Shown here piece by piece: positions 20,315 through 33,024 of a DNA stretch of 64,000 nt. The stretch's first letter is position 1; the number at the start of each line of letters is the position of its first letter. A program made the translations under genes and the position numbers. The stretch is taken from NCBI GenBank assembly GCA_022457155.1, contig JAJGOT010001142.1:1-64000 (forward strand). Direction: 5' to 3'. The notes under the pieces were generated by a model, which saw nothing but the letters and a program-made list of their open reading frames with translations, was not told where the DNA came from and searched no databases. The stretch is from Cladopsammia gracilis. Taxonomy: Eukaryota > Cnidaria > Anthozoa > Scleractinia > Dendrophylliidae.

Positions 20315-21339
20315 TTAGAGATCAAGAGTGAAAAGAACAGCGGCGAAGAGTAAAAGTATAATAAATGAATGAATAGCTTACTCGCTTGCATTTACTACTG
20401 ATACCAGCGCGTGTTTTCGGTCAATTTTCGCGGACACGTCTGTTGTGTTTTCGTTTCTTTGAAAACTCTCACTTTCCCTTTTCGCTCGTTTGTTTCCACG
20501 ACAATTTTGCTGCGTTTTCGTTACGTTCTTTCCGCTCATTTGGATTTGAAGTTGCGCGAAACTTCGCCGTTTTTTCTGTGGTTTTACCCTTCGAATAACT
20601 TGACTAATCGGTGGTTAATCGAATTCACATACACTGCTGTATGACGATACTCTTCAGGGGGTTCTTTGTTTCATTTCATTGGTTGGCGGCACGACCACGA
20701 TGAAAGCCGCTTTAACGAGGTGTGAAAATAATGAAAATCTTTCGAGGCCAAAAACTCGAGGTTTGTTTTTGCGACAATGGCCTCTGTTCAAATGAATTAA
20801 TAGGGTATGTAGATTTGTCAGACTTTCACGAAACTTGGCCTGTATGTTTGCTGGATATTTATGCACCAAAGTGTGTGGGGCTTTTACGAAATTCCAAATA
20901 CTTTTCTCGTGGCGACCCAAAGTGTGACGCGCATAGAATAATTTTCTATTGTCCAACTTCAAAGTAGATTTACTCGGGAACCAATGAAAATATCGAAAAA
21001 GCCTCACACACTTTGTTAGGCCATTAATTCTCGAGTGACACGGACCAGTTTATTTTGATTTTCGCGCTAACACGGAGGCTGGTAACTCAGTGAAGCAAAC
21101 ACCGTCGCTTTTGCGTTTAAGGCTCGCGCGAGCTTAACTAAAGGAAAACCAGGAAAAAATAATTGCTATTTTCGGAATTTATAATTTATTAGCTTTACAG
21201 TGATATATAGTTTTCCGAGGTTTCGTTAAAAATAGCGCGCGTACGAAAGATTTTCGGGAAGGCACCCTCGAAGGTTTACAGTAAGCTCAATCAAAACTAT
21301 AACAAAATTCTCGAATCTGATTGGTTATCAGCAGGCCCG
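20315..21339. other. non-coding spacer
   Basis: No gene supported. Short ORFs in several frames lack family features. It could hold 5' regulatory sequence of the next unit. Confidence 0.3.
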
Positions 21340-21478
21340 ATTAATAATGGTAATAGGACTGAGTGGAGTCCAATTCGGTCTGTAATCATACGAGTGACTT
21401 ACCCGTCCGTTTTGTTTAATCACGAGTATGATTACAGACAGAATTGGACGACACGAAGTCCTGTTGCCAATTAATTGC
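21340..21478. repeat. MITE-like inverted repeat
   Basis: Arms contain CAATTCGGTCTGTAATCATA and, inverted, TATGATTACAGACAGAATTG, plus outer GGACT/AGTCC, centred near 21405. Length is about 140 bp. It is typical of small hairpin MITEs. Confidence 0.6.
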
Positions 21479-21501
21479 GTTGGACGACAGGAGAACGCTA
21501 C

Positions 21502-21576
21502 CTATTTGTCAGCGGTCGCCCTCAGAGCGTATATAAGGATTGAGATCACTTTACTCGCCCTCTTTTCGCACCAGTC
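21502..21576 (+). promoter_or_regulatory. TATA promoter module, repeated at 58764-58838
   Basis: 75 bp containing GCGTATATAAGG, identical to a second copy 37 kb away except for two bases. A candidate start codon lies at 21613, about 80 bp downstream of the TATA box, as expected for a pol II promoter. Confidence 0.65.
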
Positions 21577-21612
21577 AGCTTCGCATTCTCCGCTCTCTGT
21601 CGTCAGTTTAAT

Positions 21613-22595
21613 ATGACGAAAGAAGCCGCTCAAGTTCCTTTTGCAAGTGTGGCGGCGACGCAAGCCACGTTGACCGCCTCTTCTGTTCTTGTTACCGCTC
21701 AGCCCATTCATCAGAACGCCGTTCCTGGTTCTTCTTCGGAACAAACAAATTTGGAGGCGAATATCTCGTCTTATTTACTGTCATGTTTAAAAGTGCTTCA
21801 AGTAAATCTCGACTCGAGTCGCTTGCATGCGTTCTCGATGAACTGTCGACATTTGGCTATTGCCATCTTCACGTTGCATTTGATCAGTATGCTTCGAAGA
21901 TACCCGCCGTTGCTGAAGCAGATAGCAAATATTCTCGTAAGCAGTTTAGGAACTTGGTTTTGTCGAAGGGTGGACTTCCAGTAGTAGTTATTGACTGCAC
22001 TGACGATCATTATGTGCTGCTCCTAGAACGACCATTAGATAATCTACCAGTATGCCGTTGTTTGGATGAAATCCTCGCTTCCACGATAAGCAAAATGCAT
22101 AAAAAAGCATTTCCGTCCACGGTTTTGTGCTCAGCAGCTTCTTATCTCTTAAAACTCCTATCTACAGCAAGAGACAGAGCCATTGTCATTTTGATTCTGA
22201 GCTCAATGTTTTCTGGTAGAACTCTAAGAAATGTTTTTGGCCTTAATGAGAAGGTAGTTGCCAGTGCTCAGGCAGACGTTCAGGATTTCGTAGCAGTGAT
22301 GGAAGATAAAGAAACGTGCTTTGACAAGGAAGCAGAGAGTCACTTGCAAGCAACAGTTTGTCAGCTTGAGAAGGATGTGGAGGCTGCAGAACAAGTCCTT
22401 GGAAGAAAACGGGTTAGATTGGATGAGACAGAAGTGGATATCAGAGAGTTTGAAATTGAAAACAAGAGAAAAAGAGTTCACTATCTCAAGAACAATGGAG
22501 GAAAAGCAAAGAAGAAGATTTCTAGAAGGCTGTTTCAAAAATGGAAATGGTCCCTGAGAACTCAAAAAGGTAAAGGTAGAGCATGCGTGGACTGA
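21613..22595 (+). CDS. unrecognised protein behind a repeated TATA promoter
   Basis: Frame 21613-21984 starts MTKEAAQVPFAS at the first ATG after the promoter. Frame 21783-22595 (270 residues) overlaps it and carries the more protein-like sequence (GYCHLHVAFDQYASKIPAV, LPVVVIDCTDDHYVLLLERPLDNLP), ending with a basic coiled-coil stretch (residues 170-250, rich in E/K/R). A frameshift or unseen intron around 21785-21800 may join them. The promoter is repeated elsewhere, so the unit is probably mobile or duplicated. No family recognised. Confidence 0.4.
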
Positions 22596-22703
22596 CCGAA
22601 GACGGTCACGTTTTTTGAGGGAGCCGAGTTCTCTTCCCTCAATTATCTTTAAACTTCCATAGATAATTTATATCAGCATGAGAGTTACCCTTTAAGTACA
22701 CTT

Positions 22704-23558
22704 ATGGTAAAGAAAGGTCGAAAGAGCAAGCGTAAAGACAGAGGTTCTACGGACGACGAAACAACAGTCTCTAAACGTCCCAATATGGCGGCCTCTGACT
22801 TCGAGTCTGAACAACTGGGTGAACTGCAGGATGATCATTCCACTCTCTCTGACATACATGAAATACTCAAAAATCTACAGAAGTCAATGAGGAGCATTTC
22901 AAACGAAGTTGCAGAACTAAAACTCTCCTTCAAGAACCAAGAAACTGAACTAAGAAATGCCAAAGATGCGTTGAAAGCTGCGCTCGCGAGCAACAATCAG
23001 CTTAGGACGGAACTGCAAGAGACCAAAAAGCGCGTAAAAGAGCAAGAAGAAGATATTGAGGAGCTATATGATAGTATCGACACGCTAGAACAATACTCGA
23101 GAAAGAATTCCATCGAAATAGTGGGTATACCAGAGAGTGTATGTGAGAACGAAGAAGCAGTGCTGAAAATCGTGGCTGCCCTAAACGTGCAGGTTAAAGC
23201 GGAGGACATAGACATCTGCCACCGTGTAAAAAGGAAAAAATCATCTCCTATTATAGCAAGATTTATTAGCCACAAAGTCAAGAGAGCGCTATATAAGAAC
23301 AGAGTGCAGCTAAAGAATGTTAAGATGTCGCAGCTATTTCCAAGTGCTTCAGCTGCAGCTAGAGTTGCGTCAGATCGCATTTTCATTAACGAGAACCTGA
23401 CCGTAAATCGCCGAAAACTGGTAAAACTTGCCAACGATAAGAAGGCTGATGGATTAGTACTGGGAGTGTGGACTGTGGATGGGAAGGTTTTTGTTAAAAC
23501 ATCGCCGGAGGGAAGACCGATCCGAATTTATGAAGAAGCGGACCTTGATAACCTCTGA
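22704..23558 (+). CDS. LINE ORF1 protein (coiled coil, RRM, C-terminal domain)
   Basis: 284 residues: a basic N-terminus, a long coiled coil at about residues 45-135 (NEVAELKLSFKNQETELRNA, EEDIEELYDSIDTLEQYSRK), then an RRM-like start NSIEIVGIPESV, CHRVKRKKSSPIIARF and a C-terminal domain with FINENLTVNRRKLVKLAND. This matches the trimeric RNA-binding ORF1 protein of L1-type elements, which packages its own RNA. Intact. ORF2 begins 173 bp further on. Confidence 0.85.
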   Translation: MVKKGRKSKRKDRGSTDDETTVSKRPNMAASDFESEQLGELQDDHSTLSDIHEILKNLQKSMRSISNEVAELKLSFKNQETELRNAKDALKAALASNNQLRTELQETKKRVKEQEEDIEELYDSIDTLEQYSRKNSIEIVGIPESVCENEEAVLKIVAALNVQVKAEDIDICHRVKRKKSSPIIARFISHKVKRALYKNRVQLKNVKMSQLFPSASAAARVASDRIFINENLTVNRRKLVKLANDKKADGLVLGVWTVDGKVFVKTSPEGRPIRIYEEADLDNL

Positions 23559-23731
23559 TATAAATACTCCTGCTGGTAGGTTGAAATAAACATGATAATT
23601 TCGCATATGAGGGAAGTCTTAAGAAGCAAAACGATCTTGTTAACAGCTATTCGTCTACGCACAGAGCCCTACAAAACAAATCCTTTAGAACCCTACTTGT
23701 ATTTTGTTTGTAATATTACTTTTTATATGTT

Positions 23732-26700
23732 ATGCCCGGGAAAAAATTATGTAAATTTGTTTCGTTAAATGTTCGGGGAATAAGGAATTACGAAAAAAGA
23801 AGCAGTATTTTCTCTTTTCTTAAAGATCAAGAAGCCTCTTTCTATTTTCTACAAGAAACTTTTTCAGATCCTAGTGATGAATCACTCTGGAAAAATGAAT
23901 GGGGTGGTGAAATAATCTTTTCGCATGGTACTCGACACAGCAGAGGAGTTTGTATATTAATTAACCCATCTGTTAAAAAATTCAAAGTTGTTTACTCCCA
24001 TTGCGATACCTCTGGTCGATTTATTCTAATCAACCTGACCGTTGATTGTCTAGAACTGTCACTCTGTAACATTTATGTTCCTAATAATCATACAGATCAA
24101 CTGCAATTCATTCAAAATCTAAATAACTTGCTAATAGACAAATCCGAATTATCATCCCTTATAATTGGTGGTGATTGGAATTGCACCTTAACAAAGAAAG
24201 ACAAAAAGGGTGGTTTATCATGGAAACCAACAATCTTTCGTAACTCTATTTTAATTACAATGGACATGTTGAACCTCATCGACATTCAAAGAATTAAACA
24301 CCCAAATGTTGACAAATATTCATATGAATCAAAGGCTTTAAAAATAAAATCGAGAATAGATTACTTTTTAATGGCAAAAAATCTGGCAAAATATGTTCAC
24401 AAAGTTGACATTCAATCATCAATAGCACCAGATCACAAGCTAGTCTGTTTATCTATTCAATGGGAAAAATTGTCTACTCGAGGACCGGGATTCTGGAAAT
24501 TAAATAACAATTTACTCAAGGATGAAGATTACATCGAACGGATTCGGAAATCCTATCCTGAGTTCCGAAGTAAATACAGTTATGTCCAGGATGAACAAAT
24601 ACTTTGGGAACTTCTTAAAATGGAAATTAGAACCATTACGATTTCTTTTGCCAAAGGAAAAGCAAAAATTAATAGGGAGCGCGAACTTTTTGTTAAGGAT
24701 CAATTGGATGAGCTCGATAGGAAAATTTGTTTAAGTACGGATCTACAAAATGTAGACCATGAATTGAAGCAGTGTGATAATCTCAAAAAGGAGCTACAAG
24801 AACTATATGAAGCTAAAGGTGAAGCAGCGAGATTCAGAGCTAAATGTCTTTGGATTGAAAGGGGGGAACGGCCTACAAAGTATTTCTTTAATCTTGAAAA
24901 AAGAAATTACAACAGAAAAGTTATATCCGAACTAGAGGATGAAGATGGTGAGATAATTGAGAATGAAAAGCAAATCTTGTTAGAAATTGAACGTTATTAC
25001 AGAAATCTTTATACGTCTAAAATAAATGTCACGGAAAATCAATTTCAACAATTCACTGAGGACGTGCAATTGCCGCAACTGTCCAATGAAGAACGCGAGA
25101 GTTTAGAAGGTCCTTTAACCTTTGAAGAATGCAAGAACATTTTAACAACATTCAAAAATGACAAATCCCCTGGAGAAGATGGATTCACCGCTGAATTCTA
25201 TTCGACATTCTTTGATCTTATAGGCGACGATTTAGTTCAGTCTCTTAATGCTGGATATGAAAAGGGAAAACTATCAATCTCGCAACGAAGAGGGATTATA
25301 AGCCTTATACCCAAGGAGGACTCAGAGTTAAATCAGCTTCAAAACTGGAGACCAGTAACTCTCTTAAACGTTGACTACAAGATTGCTTCAAAAGCCATTG
25401 CTAAACGAATTGAACCACTATTACCTCATCTTATCCACCCTGACCAAACGGGTTTTGTAAAAGATAGATACATAGGTGAAAATATTAGGCTTATAAGTGA
25501 TGTCATGGAGCAAACTAACAAAGACAACATCCCTGGTATTCTTGTGTCACTGGATTTTCGTAAAGCTTTTGATACATTGGAATGGTCCTGTATACAACAT
25601 TCTTTGAAAGTGTATAACTTTGGAGAAGGCCTAAGAAAATGGGTCAAGGTGTTCTATAGCGAGATCGAAAGTGCAGCAGTTAACAATGGATTCGCAACTA
25701 ACTGGATAAAACGTTCTACTGTAGTGAGGCAAGGCTGCCCACTCTCCCCATATTTGTTTATTCTCTCAGCAGAAATAATGTCTAACAAAATTCGCCAAAG
25801 TAATGAGGTCCATGGTATTTCTTTAATTAGAAATGAAATTAAACTGAGTCAGTTTGCGGATGATACAAACCTTTTGTGTTCTGATTTAATATCAGTGGAA
25901 AATGGGTTGCAGCTTATAAGATCCTTTGGTGAAATTTCAGGGCTACAACTAAACATTGGAAAGACTAAAGCAATGTGGCTAGGCAAATTAGCCAACCAGA
26001 AAGACAAACCATTAAGTCTAAAATGGGTTGATAACCCGACGAGAATATTAGGAATTTTCTTTTCTTACGATAGTAAAGGAAATAACAAACATAACTTTGA
26101 TCTTAAAGTCCAAAGACTTCAAACAAATTTAGATATGTGGAGATCTAGAGACTTAACGTTGTTTGGAAAAGTTTTGATCATTAAGGCCCTAGGTGTATCA
26201 CCGCTGATATTCTCTGCTTCAAACATCGATGTCCCAAAAGAGTTTATAGGAAATGTGTAAGGTCGTCTTTTTAAATTTTTATGGAAAAACAAACAAGACA
26301 AGATAAAAAGGACGAGTCTTTATCAAGATTATGAAAAAGGTGGACTACGTATGATTGATATGGAAAATATGATAAAAGCATTACGACTAGCATGGATTCC
26401 TAGACTCTTAAAGAAAGGACATTTCAATTGGAAGACAATCCCAGACTACTATTTTAAGAAATGTGGTGGCCTTGATTTTTTACTATCTTGCAACTATCGA
26501 GTGAAAGACTTTGAATACCTACCTCGCTTTTATAAGGATATTCTACTCTTTTTCGATGAACTGAAAACCCTATATGGTAATACAGACTCGCGTGATATGA
26601 TTCTCTATCATAATAAAGAGATATTAATTGGAGCAACGCCTTTCTTTTTTCATGAATGGTTTAGTAAGGGAGTTAAGACGGTTGTGGACCTTTTGGATAG

Positions 26701-27457
26701 TGATGGAAATATCCTGCCATTCAATGAATTTAAATCTAAATATTCTTTGGAAAAGACCAACTTTCTTCAGTACTATCAATTTGTCAGCGCTATTCCAAAC
26801 CATCTTTTACAAAAAGGTAGAGAACTGATAGCTTTTTCTGATGGAAATATAATGAATGATGACTTAACTTGCTTTCCTCTCGATGAAAATAATAATATAA
26901 ACTTGTTAAAAACAAAATCAAAGGACTTTTACTGGCTGCTTGTCAACAAATTACGCACAAATCCACAAACCGGACCTAAACGGTGGATTAAATCGATCAA
27001 TCCTGAAAACATATGCTGGAAAGAAATTTTCCAATCAGTTCATAGAATGTGTGTGGAAAACAAATTACGCGAGTTTCATTTTAAATTCATTCATAGAATT
27101 ATTGTGACCAAGAAGGAACTTTTCAGGTTCAAGATTAAGGAAGATAGTGATTGTATTTATTGTGGAGAAGAGGATTCTATTGATCACAGCTTTATAAGTT
27201 GTCAGTTCACTGTGTCGTTCGCTCAGAAGGTTTTGCAATGGTTTAATACAACTCACAATTCTGCATTCAATCTTAACACTGAGGAATTTTTATTTGGGCT
27301 ATCTACTGTATCTGATGTATTACAGAAAAAAATAAATTACACTCTACTGTTTTTGCGTTACTACATTTATAAAAGAAAACTCCAGAATGATTCATTACTG
27401 ATCTCTGATTTTATAAAAAAAGTAATGTACAAATATAGAATTGAACTCTATTCATAA
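23732..27457 (+). pseudogene. LINE ORF2: endonuclease and reverse transcriptase, single in-frame stop
   Basis: One frame of 1,242 codons broken only by TAA at 26258-26260. The AP endonuclease occupies about residues 1-235 (NVRG, LQETF, GGDWN, SRIDYF, APDHKLVCL). RT has SPGEDGFTAEFY, LIPKEDSELNQLQNWRPVTL, VSLDFRKAFDTLEW, RQGCPLSPYLFIL and the catalytic FADDTNLL. The C-terminal half after the stop has a CCHC-like CIYCGEEDSIDHSFISC. The enzyme nicks DNA and reverse transcribes at the nick. The single lesion suggests a young copy. Confidence 0.9.
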
Positions 27458-27660
27458 GTCAATAAATCTTGATCTGTAAACTAATTAAAATTCAATCTCT
27501 TATTTACCCCCTCTATATCTAGGTGTACTTCAATCCAAATGTTGTAACATTGTATTTCTCTTTTTTGTTGTTGTTGTTGTTGATTTTGTTTGTACTTGTA
27601 ATATATCTTGTTTGTAAGCTTGGTTTTGTAAAATGCAAAATAAAAATTAAAAAAAAATAG

Positions 27661-28217
27661 ACTTCACCAATGAAAAAAAAAAAGTAAATAAATAAATAAA
27701 GGAAAAACAAGATCGACCGTGGAGCAGAAAAGGCAATTTATGATGTACTTCATGAGCAAGCAAGAGCGCGTTGTCGAAGGTATTGTACTTTAAGTTCTTA
27801 ATTTGTTCTCCACATTCATCATAAAAAATGATAGCTTGAAATGCTTTATTCTTCTCCTGTTTTAAAATGTTTAAAAGCACAGAAGGGTTGATCATGGGTG
27901 TGGGTGTGGGGAGGAAATCCTACGCAAGGGCAGAACCTGTTCTTCCAGTAAGTCTTTTAATAGCCAGAACGGTGTTTTCTCAATCTCAGTTACTGTGACT
28001 GTAGATTTTGCAAGCTTTTATCATCTGGAAATTTGTAAATTTAAGGCTTTCCAAGGGATAATTTTCAAGCTACATATTTATAGATGATGAAAAGAACACA
28101 TCTTGTGAATAAATAAACAATCTACATGTAATAATGAGTACTGTATGCAAGAAAGCAAAAGCTGCTGATCTCACTTGTTATTGAACTTCATAAAATTCTA
28201 TACATTTAATTTTGTAG
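27661..28217. other. spacer or 5' intron before transposase-protease gene
   Basis: Holds (AAATA)n near the LINE tail. A minus-strand ORF of 82 residues (27647-27895, with LNILKQEKNKAFQAIIFYDE) reads like protein but has no start context or family match. The last bases, TTTAATTTTGTAG, form the splice acceptor of the next exon at 28218. Confidence 0.4.
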
Positions 28218-29291
28218 GTGGGGAAATGAAGGCACTGGTTATGTTGAGCATGAAGGAAGAATTCAAGGAAAAGAAATGCGGCAAATTGCAAACAAGCACC
28301 TTAAGAAGGCAGGAAAACCACTTATAAAGAGCAAGGAAACCTGTCGCTCTTGGGGTAAATGTAGGAACAGGAGGTATAGGCAAGCAAAGCAACATAGGGG
28401 AAGGAATCTGTGGAGTTTCATGAGGCCACAAAAAGATTTGCACACAAGGCACATCAATGTGCATTATAATAGAGCACACATTAAGAATTATACAAGGTTT
28501 GCGTTTGGAAATTCAAGCCATAAACCCTTTGTGTGCAGACGTGCAATGGATGACAAAGCCTATGTACGTTGTGGCACATCAGAAGGCTTTTCAAGGCCTC
28601 TTCATGCACCAGTTCAGCTCACAACAAAAGAAGGACAGCATAGTATGCTGCCATCATCAGACTACCCAGATCCAGTTGGTTACGTATCACCTGGTGTTAT
28701 CCTTATCGTTAATGACATGAAAGATGTAGAACACAACAACCGGCAATCATTTGTTCCTTCTGATGTGACTGTTTCTGTCACTTGCAAGCCAAAGAAAATA
28801 TACCCGAGCTCTGCAACTAACTGGGCAAATGATATGGTTGCTGTGAGGCTTCTGTTCCGAGAAGAACACGAAATTTGCAAAACTGAAGAGGATGATGTTG
28901 CCTCTGCTGATTTTCCAGACCATCTAGTTCCTTATGTCATTTGTCTACGAGATTCCCTGATGCAATATCAACTTATGACAATCCCGGCAGATTACCTGAG
29001 AGAGAGTGAAGGTGGTGACCACCTTGCTCGTGAACAGCTCAGGATTGGTGTGCTGATTCAGGGGATAGCTGATACCATTGAAACTCTTCAGCCTGCCAGG
29101 GAAAATGCAGATGTGGAAACAATTCTTGCTGGCATAAATGCAATTCAACCATTGCTTGCAACACTTGGTAAGAAACGTTATATAAAAATATTGTTACTTG
29201 TTAGTGTTTATAGTAGCACAGGTACATTGTTTGCAATTTTTGATAAAACAGTTTATGCTTTTATATATTAACATGTACATGTTTGGAGAAG

Positions 29292-29297
<6 letters not shown>

Positions 29298-29358
<61 letters not shown>
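29298..29358. repeat. (TA)n microsatellite
   Basis: About 30 TA units in the first intron of the transposase-protease gene. Confidence 0.95.
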
Positions 29359-29362
<4 letters not shown>

Positions 29363-32300
29363 GGGAAGACAAGCACCATCATTACAATGATACTCATTCA
29401 TAGCAACAGGACCCAAAAATGACTTTCCATTTTACTGGTTGTTCCAGGGTGGATATAAATGCTATCTTCTGGATAAATTGCTATCCATAGTGATTTATCC
29501 GGTGGAAAGCGCTATTCACTCTTTGAACAACCAGGCCAGATCATGTTACAGTTTACCCTGAGCATTATTTTGGCTTTAGAGGTCACATAATAAATATATA
29601 GGCATATTTTAAACAGAGTTTAATTTCAAAAAGGTTTCAAACGGGAAAGCACTGAGACTGAGTTTAAGGGTTTACAATGATGCCTGCGCTTAAACCTTGA
29701 TACACCTTTTTATGTATTTTTTTTAGCATCAAAACTTACAAACGGGGATTGGGATGTTCAAAATGACTTTCAGGAGGCCTGTTCAAAGGCACGCCATGTA
29801 CGGAAGTTTTTGGAGAGCAAAGGCATCTTAAATCACTGGTGAGGTCCTTCATAAAACTTTTAAAATACTGCAAACATAACAGGATCAAGATGAATCTATT
29901 TTATAGTATGTATTTAAACCATATTTTCCTTATCAAGAATACATGACAATGACGCTGGCAATACGATACATATATTTTCTTCAGAGGAGTACATTTCCTT
30001 GGAACTGGAGATATTTCGAGGCTTGTGACATTTGTTGTAAATTCTATATACAGTAAATAAAGTAAAGTAAAACAAGCTCCTTGTGTTGTACATGTATTTG
30101 ATTTCCTAGTCCTTTGTTTCTAGCTTTAATATAGTATTTTCAATATACAATTTTATGTCACCAGACCAATTGACATTCAGACGACAGATGCTGGCCCAGG
30201 GGTTTCTAGTCACGAAAGAATGACTCAGGTGAGGATGGCTGAATACTTCTTGATCAATGCCCTTGATTTGCAAGCCCGCTTTCATTATGCACCAAACGAT
30301 TCTTCCATGCACATAGCAGAGAAAGTCATGCGGTCACTGAACGAATGTTTGGGTTATGGAAGAGCCATACCCTTAAAGTATAGCAAGACAGTTTTTGAGC
30401 ACATGGACACACAGTGTCTTTCGGAATTGTCTAATGATCTGATTGAAAAAGTGCAGAGAGAGAATGAGGCAAGTGCAGCGAAACGTTGTGCAAATGCTGT
30501 AACGAAGAGATTTAATGGAAAGAGGTGTATGGGTAATTCAATTCATGCAAGGGAGCCATGGTATGAAACCAACCAACAATTTTTCTTTGATGAAGAGTTC
30601 ATGCTTAAATGTGCCCATGCCTCTTCTGCTGTCATTCTGGACAAATGTACTGGAAAAGAGTACTTTAAGTTTATCGTGGAGTTTTTTGAGAAACATTACT
30701 TCATGTACGATAATGGATTTGAGGGCATACGTAATGGTTGCACTACAACTGAAGGGGAACAGTGCATTTTCCATAGAGAAGTGGAAAACCAGGCTGTTCT
30801 TAAGAATGGTTGGCGTGGTATTCCTGTACAACGTGTTCCACCACCTGTTCCAGATTATTCAAGGAAAGATGGTTTTCATTATGCCACTCCTGAACAAATC
30901 CTAAGTGGTGAACTTGAGGAAGCTTATTGCCTGAAAAAAGAGAACGTGATGGATACCTGTTCACGAGAAAAAGATGACTTTAATCCGAGAAGGAAACTTG
31001 AAGAACTGCTTGTGTCTTGCGGTACTCCCAATCTGGAGGTAGAATTGGAACATGCATCAGACAGATCTGTTTCGGCTAAAGTTCAAGACAGTAATGACAC
31101 TCTAGGAAAAGTTATGGCTAAAGTTGATGACTTTGTTGCGACCTATACTGGCAAGGATTTGGAAAGGGTAGTTATTAGTGAAATCCATAGAAGGCATGGA
31201 ATGAAAGCAAAGTCAGAAGTTTCGAAGAAAATCAATGCAAATGCAAAAGCTGCAGAAAAAGCAAATTGACTGGGAAAAACATATACACGAAAACACCTTG
31301 CAAAAGCTTTATGTTTCTCAGTTGGACCTTTATTTGAAAAATGCTGGGTATAGTGAAGCCAACTTAGCCAAGAAGGGTCTCACCAAGCTGAAGAAGGTGG
31401 ATGCTATTAAAAAGCATTTCTATCAGACCCCTATAAAGTCTATTAACACTTCAACTACATGTACTAACACAGTGCAGCTGACCCTTCCACCTGTGTCAGC
31501 TGGAAGTCCTATAAATGTGAGTGGTTTACAAGTACCTCCTTGGGGTTGCACAGTATTCCTGCCACTGCTGGGCATGAGAACAACGATAAATACATGCCCA
31601 ATTGACAATTTCCTGGTCATCACATACTTATTCTGGAAGACAAATTCTGCTTTTAACCACGAGTTGACCCAATCTTCTGAGCCCTATGCCAACACAATGA
31701 TCCAAGTGTTTAATTTATTTGATCAGGGAAAATTTGGTGATGGTAAATTTTGCTGGCTTCAGCAGTTTCCCGGACAGTTTGACTTTGTCAACCAAACTAC
31801 AGTTGATGTTTGGGGAAATGAAGATGACCTCTTCGTGTCACGAGTCGGAGCTTCACTACATTCATCTTTCCAGAGTCATTGTTCATCTCCTCATTGCCCT
31901 ACACCACACTTGGATGTACACACAAAAAGAATTTCACTAAGGTGAATAATTATTTAATGGCATTTTATTAATAGCATATACTACACATACATCTGTTAAC
32001 AGATTTAACAGTGCAAAATGGTAAACACATGTTTGCTGACATCTTTACGAAAATGCACATGCCCAGATGGATGCTGATATCAAAATGTTAGAAATGATAC
32101 TTTAAGATCAAAATACTTCATTAAATACCAAAGCTGGTGGACGTCTTATATAAATGTTAAACATAAAAACATCACATCTTCCTTTCAGCGCAAATGGCAT
32201 TCCACCACCAGCATTTATTCAGTCAGCTTTGCAGGAGTGGATGAATCAGAGTCACCTCTTAACTACCTGTGCAAGAACATTACCTTCTCCGCTTGCTCCA

Positions 32301-32399
32301 GGAGCAGACTTCTACTGGGGATTCACAACATCTCAAGACCCATTCACTGGTCAATTTGTGTGAGAATAAAACATTCTTTTGTCTGATTTCTGTCAAGCA

Positions 32400-32401
<2 letters not shown>

Positions 32402-32453
<52 letters not shown>
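32402..32453. repeat. (TA)n microsatellite
   Basis: About 26 TA units in the fourth intron of the same gene. Confidence 0.95.
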
Positions 32454-32456
<3 letters not shown>

Positions 32457-33024
32457 ATGCAATATAAATAGTAATAATATTGTATTTTATAGGTTACATG
32501 TAGTATTGTTTTCTTTTTATGCTAGGCAAGTTCCACAAGCTTACTGCAATGGCAAAAGACTATGCTCAAACAGGAACTTCATAAATGGCGAGTCCCCTTT
32601 TCTGTTTATATCTCTGGATGTATTTGCAGGGCAAGGTATCATCAATGATGTTTCCCAGCTACCTGATCAGGTCCATCTTAGACAGCGAAGGTCAGGATAT
32701 AAACTACGACTCCTTTTGACTTGTAATATTGGTGTTGGAATTGTGTTAAAATTACATGCATATTTAACATGAAAATAAAATAATAAAATTAAACGGAAGA
32801 TGTGAATTTTTATTGCCCTCCACAGATATGCCTTGGGTGGTTTAACATTCTGGAAGCCGAGTGGCCATTATCGTGGAGCTGTCACTATAAACGGCGATTG
32901 GTTTTATTACGATGGGCTCTGGGAGAGGCGTCAGGTTGGCAAAGGCCTAGTAAAGTGTGCTGGAGGACGGCCTTCGACTCCTCAGGGATTTGTCTTGTCA
33001 CATTGTTTGTACTTTTTCCTTTGA

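Larger units (their letters stand above)
22704..27660 (+). mobile_element. L1/Tx1-like non-LTR retrotransposon
   Basis: ORF1 and ORF2 in L1 order followed by a 3' end of AATAAAAATTAAAAAAAAA. Only one disabling change was found, a TAA in ORF2. The exact 5' end and target duplication could not be defined; the 5' UTR may extend upstream of 22704. Confidence 0.85.
28218..33024 (+). pseudogene. spliced DDE-type transposase fused to SAP-like and USP-like protease domains
   Basis: Exons inferred from GT-AG sites that keep frame: 28218-29167, 29727-29838, 30135-31941, 32189-32359, 32526-32690, 32826-33024. First Asp in CRRAMDDKAYVRCG, second in TTDAGPGVSSHERM, Glu in AEKVMRSLNECLG, the spacing of a DDE transposase. 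Later ENTLQKLYVSQLDLYLKNAG...KVDAIKKHF resembles a SAP DNA-binding helix pair. Then NTCPIDNFL, a USP-like Cys box, and GGLTFWKPSGHYRG...GDWFYYDGL, a USP-like His box, end the protein. A one-base shift at an A-run near 31255 breaks exon 3, by mutation or sequencing error. The 5' exon(s) and start codon were not found. Mobile or domesticated status unknown. Confidence 0.65.

Noticed and set aside
21798..22565. Minus-strand ORFs opposite the unknown gene at 21613-22595
   Set aside because: Low-complexity shadow frames, no start or promoter context.
29194..29422. ORFs with long IYIYIY runs
   Set aside because: Translation of a (TA)n microsatellite inside an intron.
32402..32462. ORF ends in IYIYIY
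   Set aside because: Microsatellite translation in an intron.
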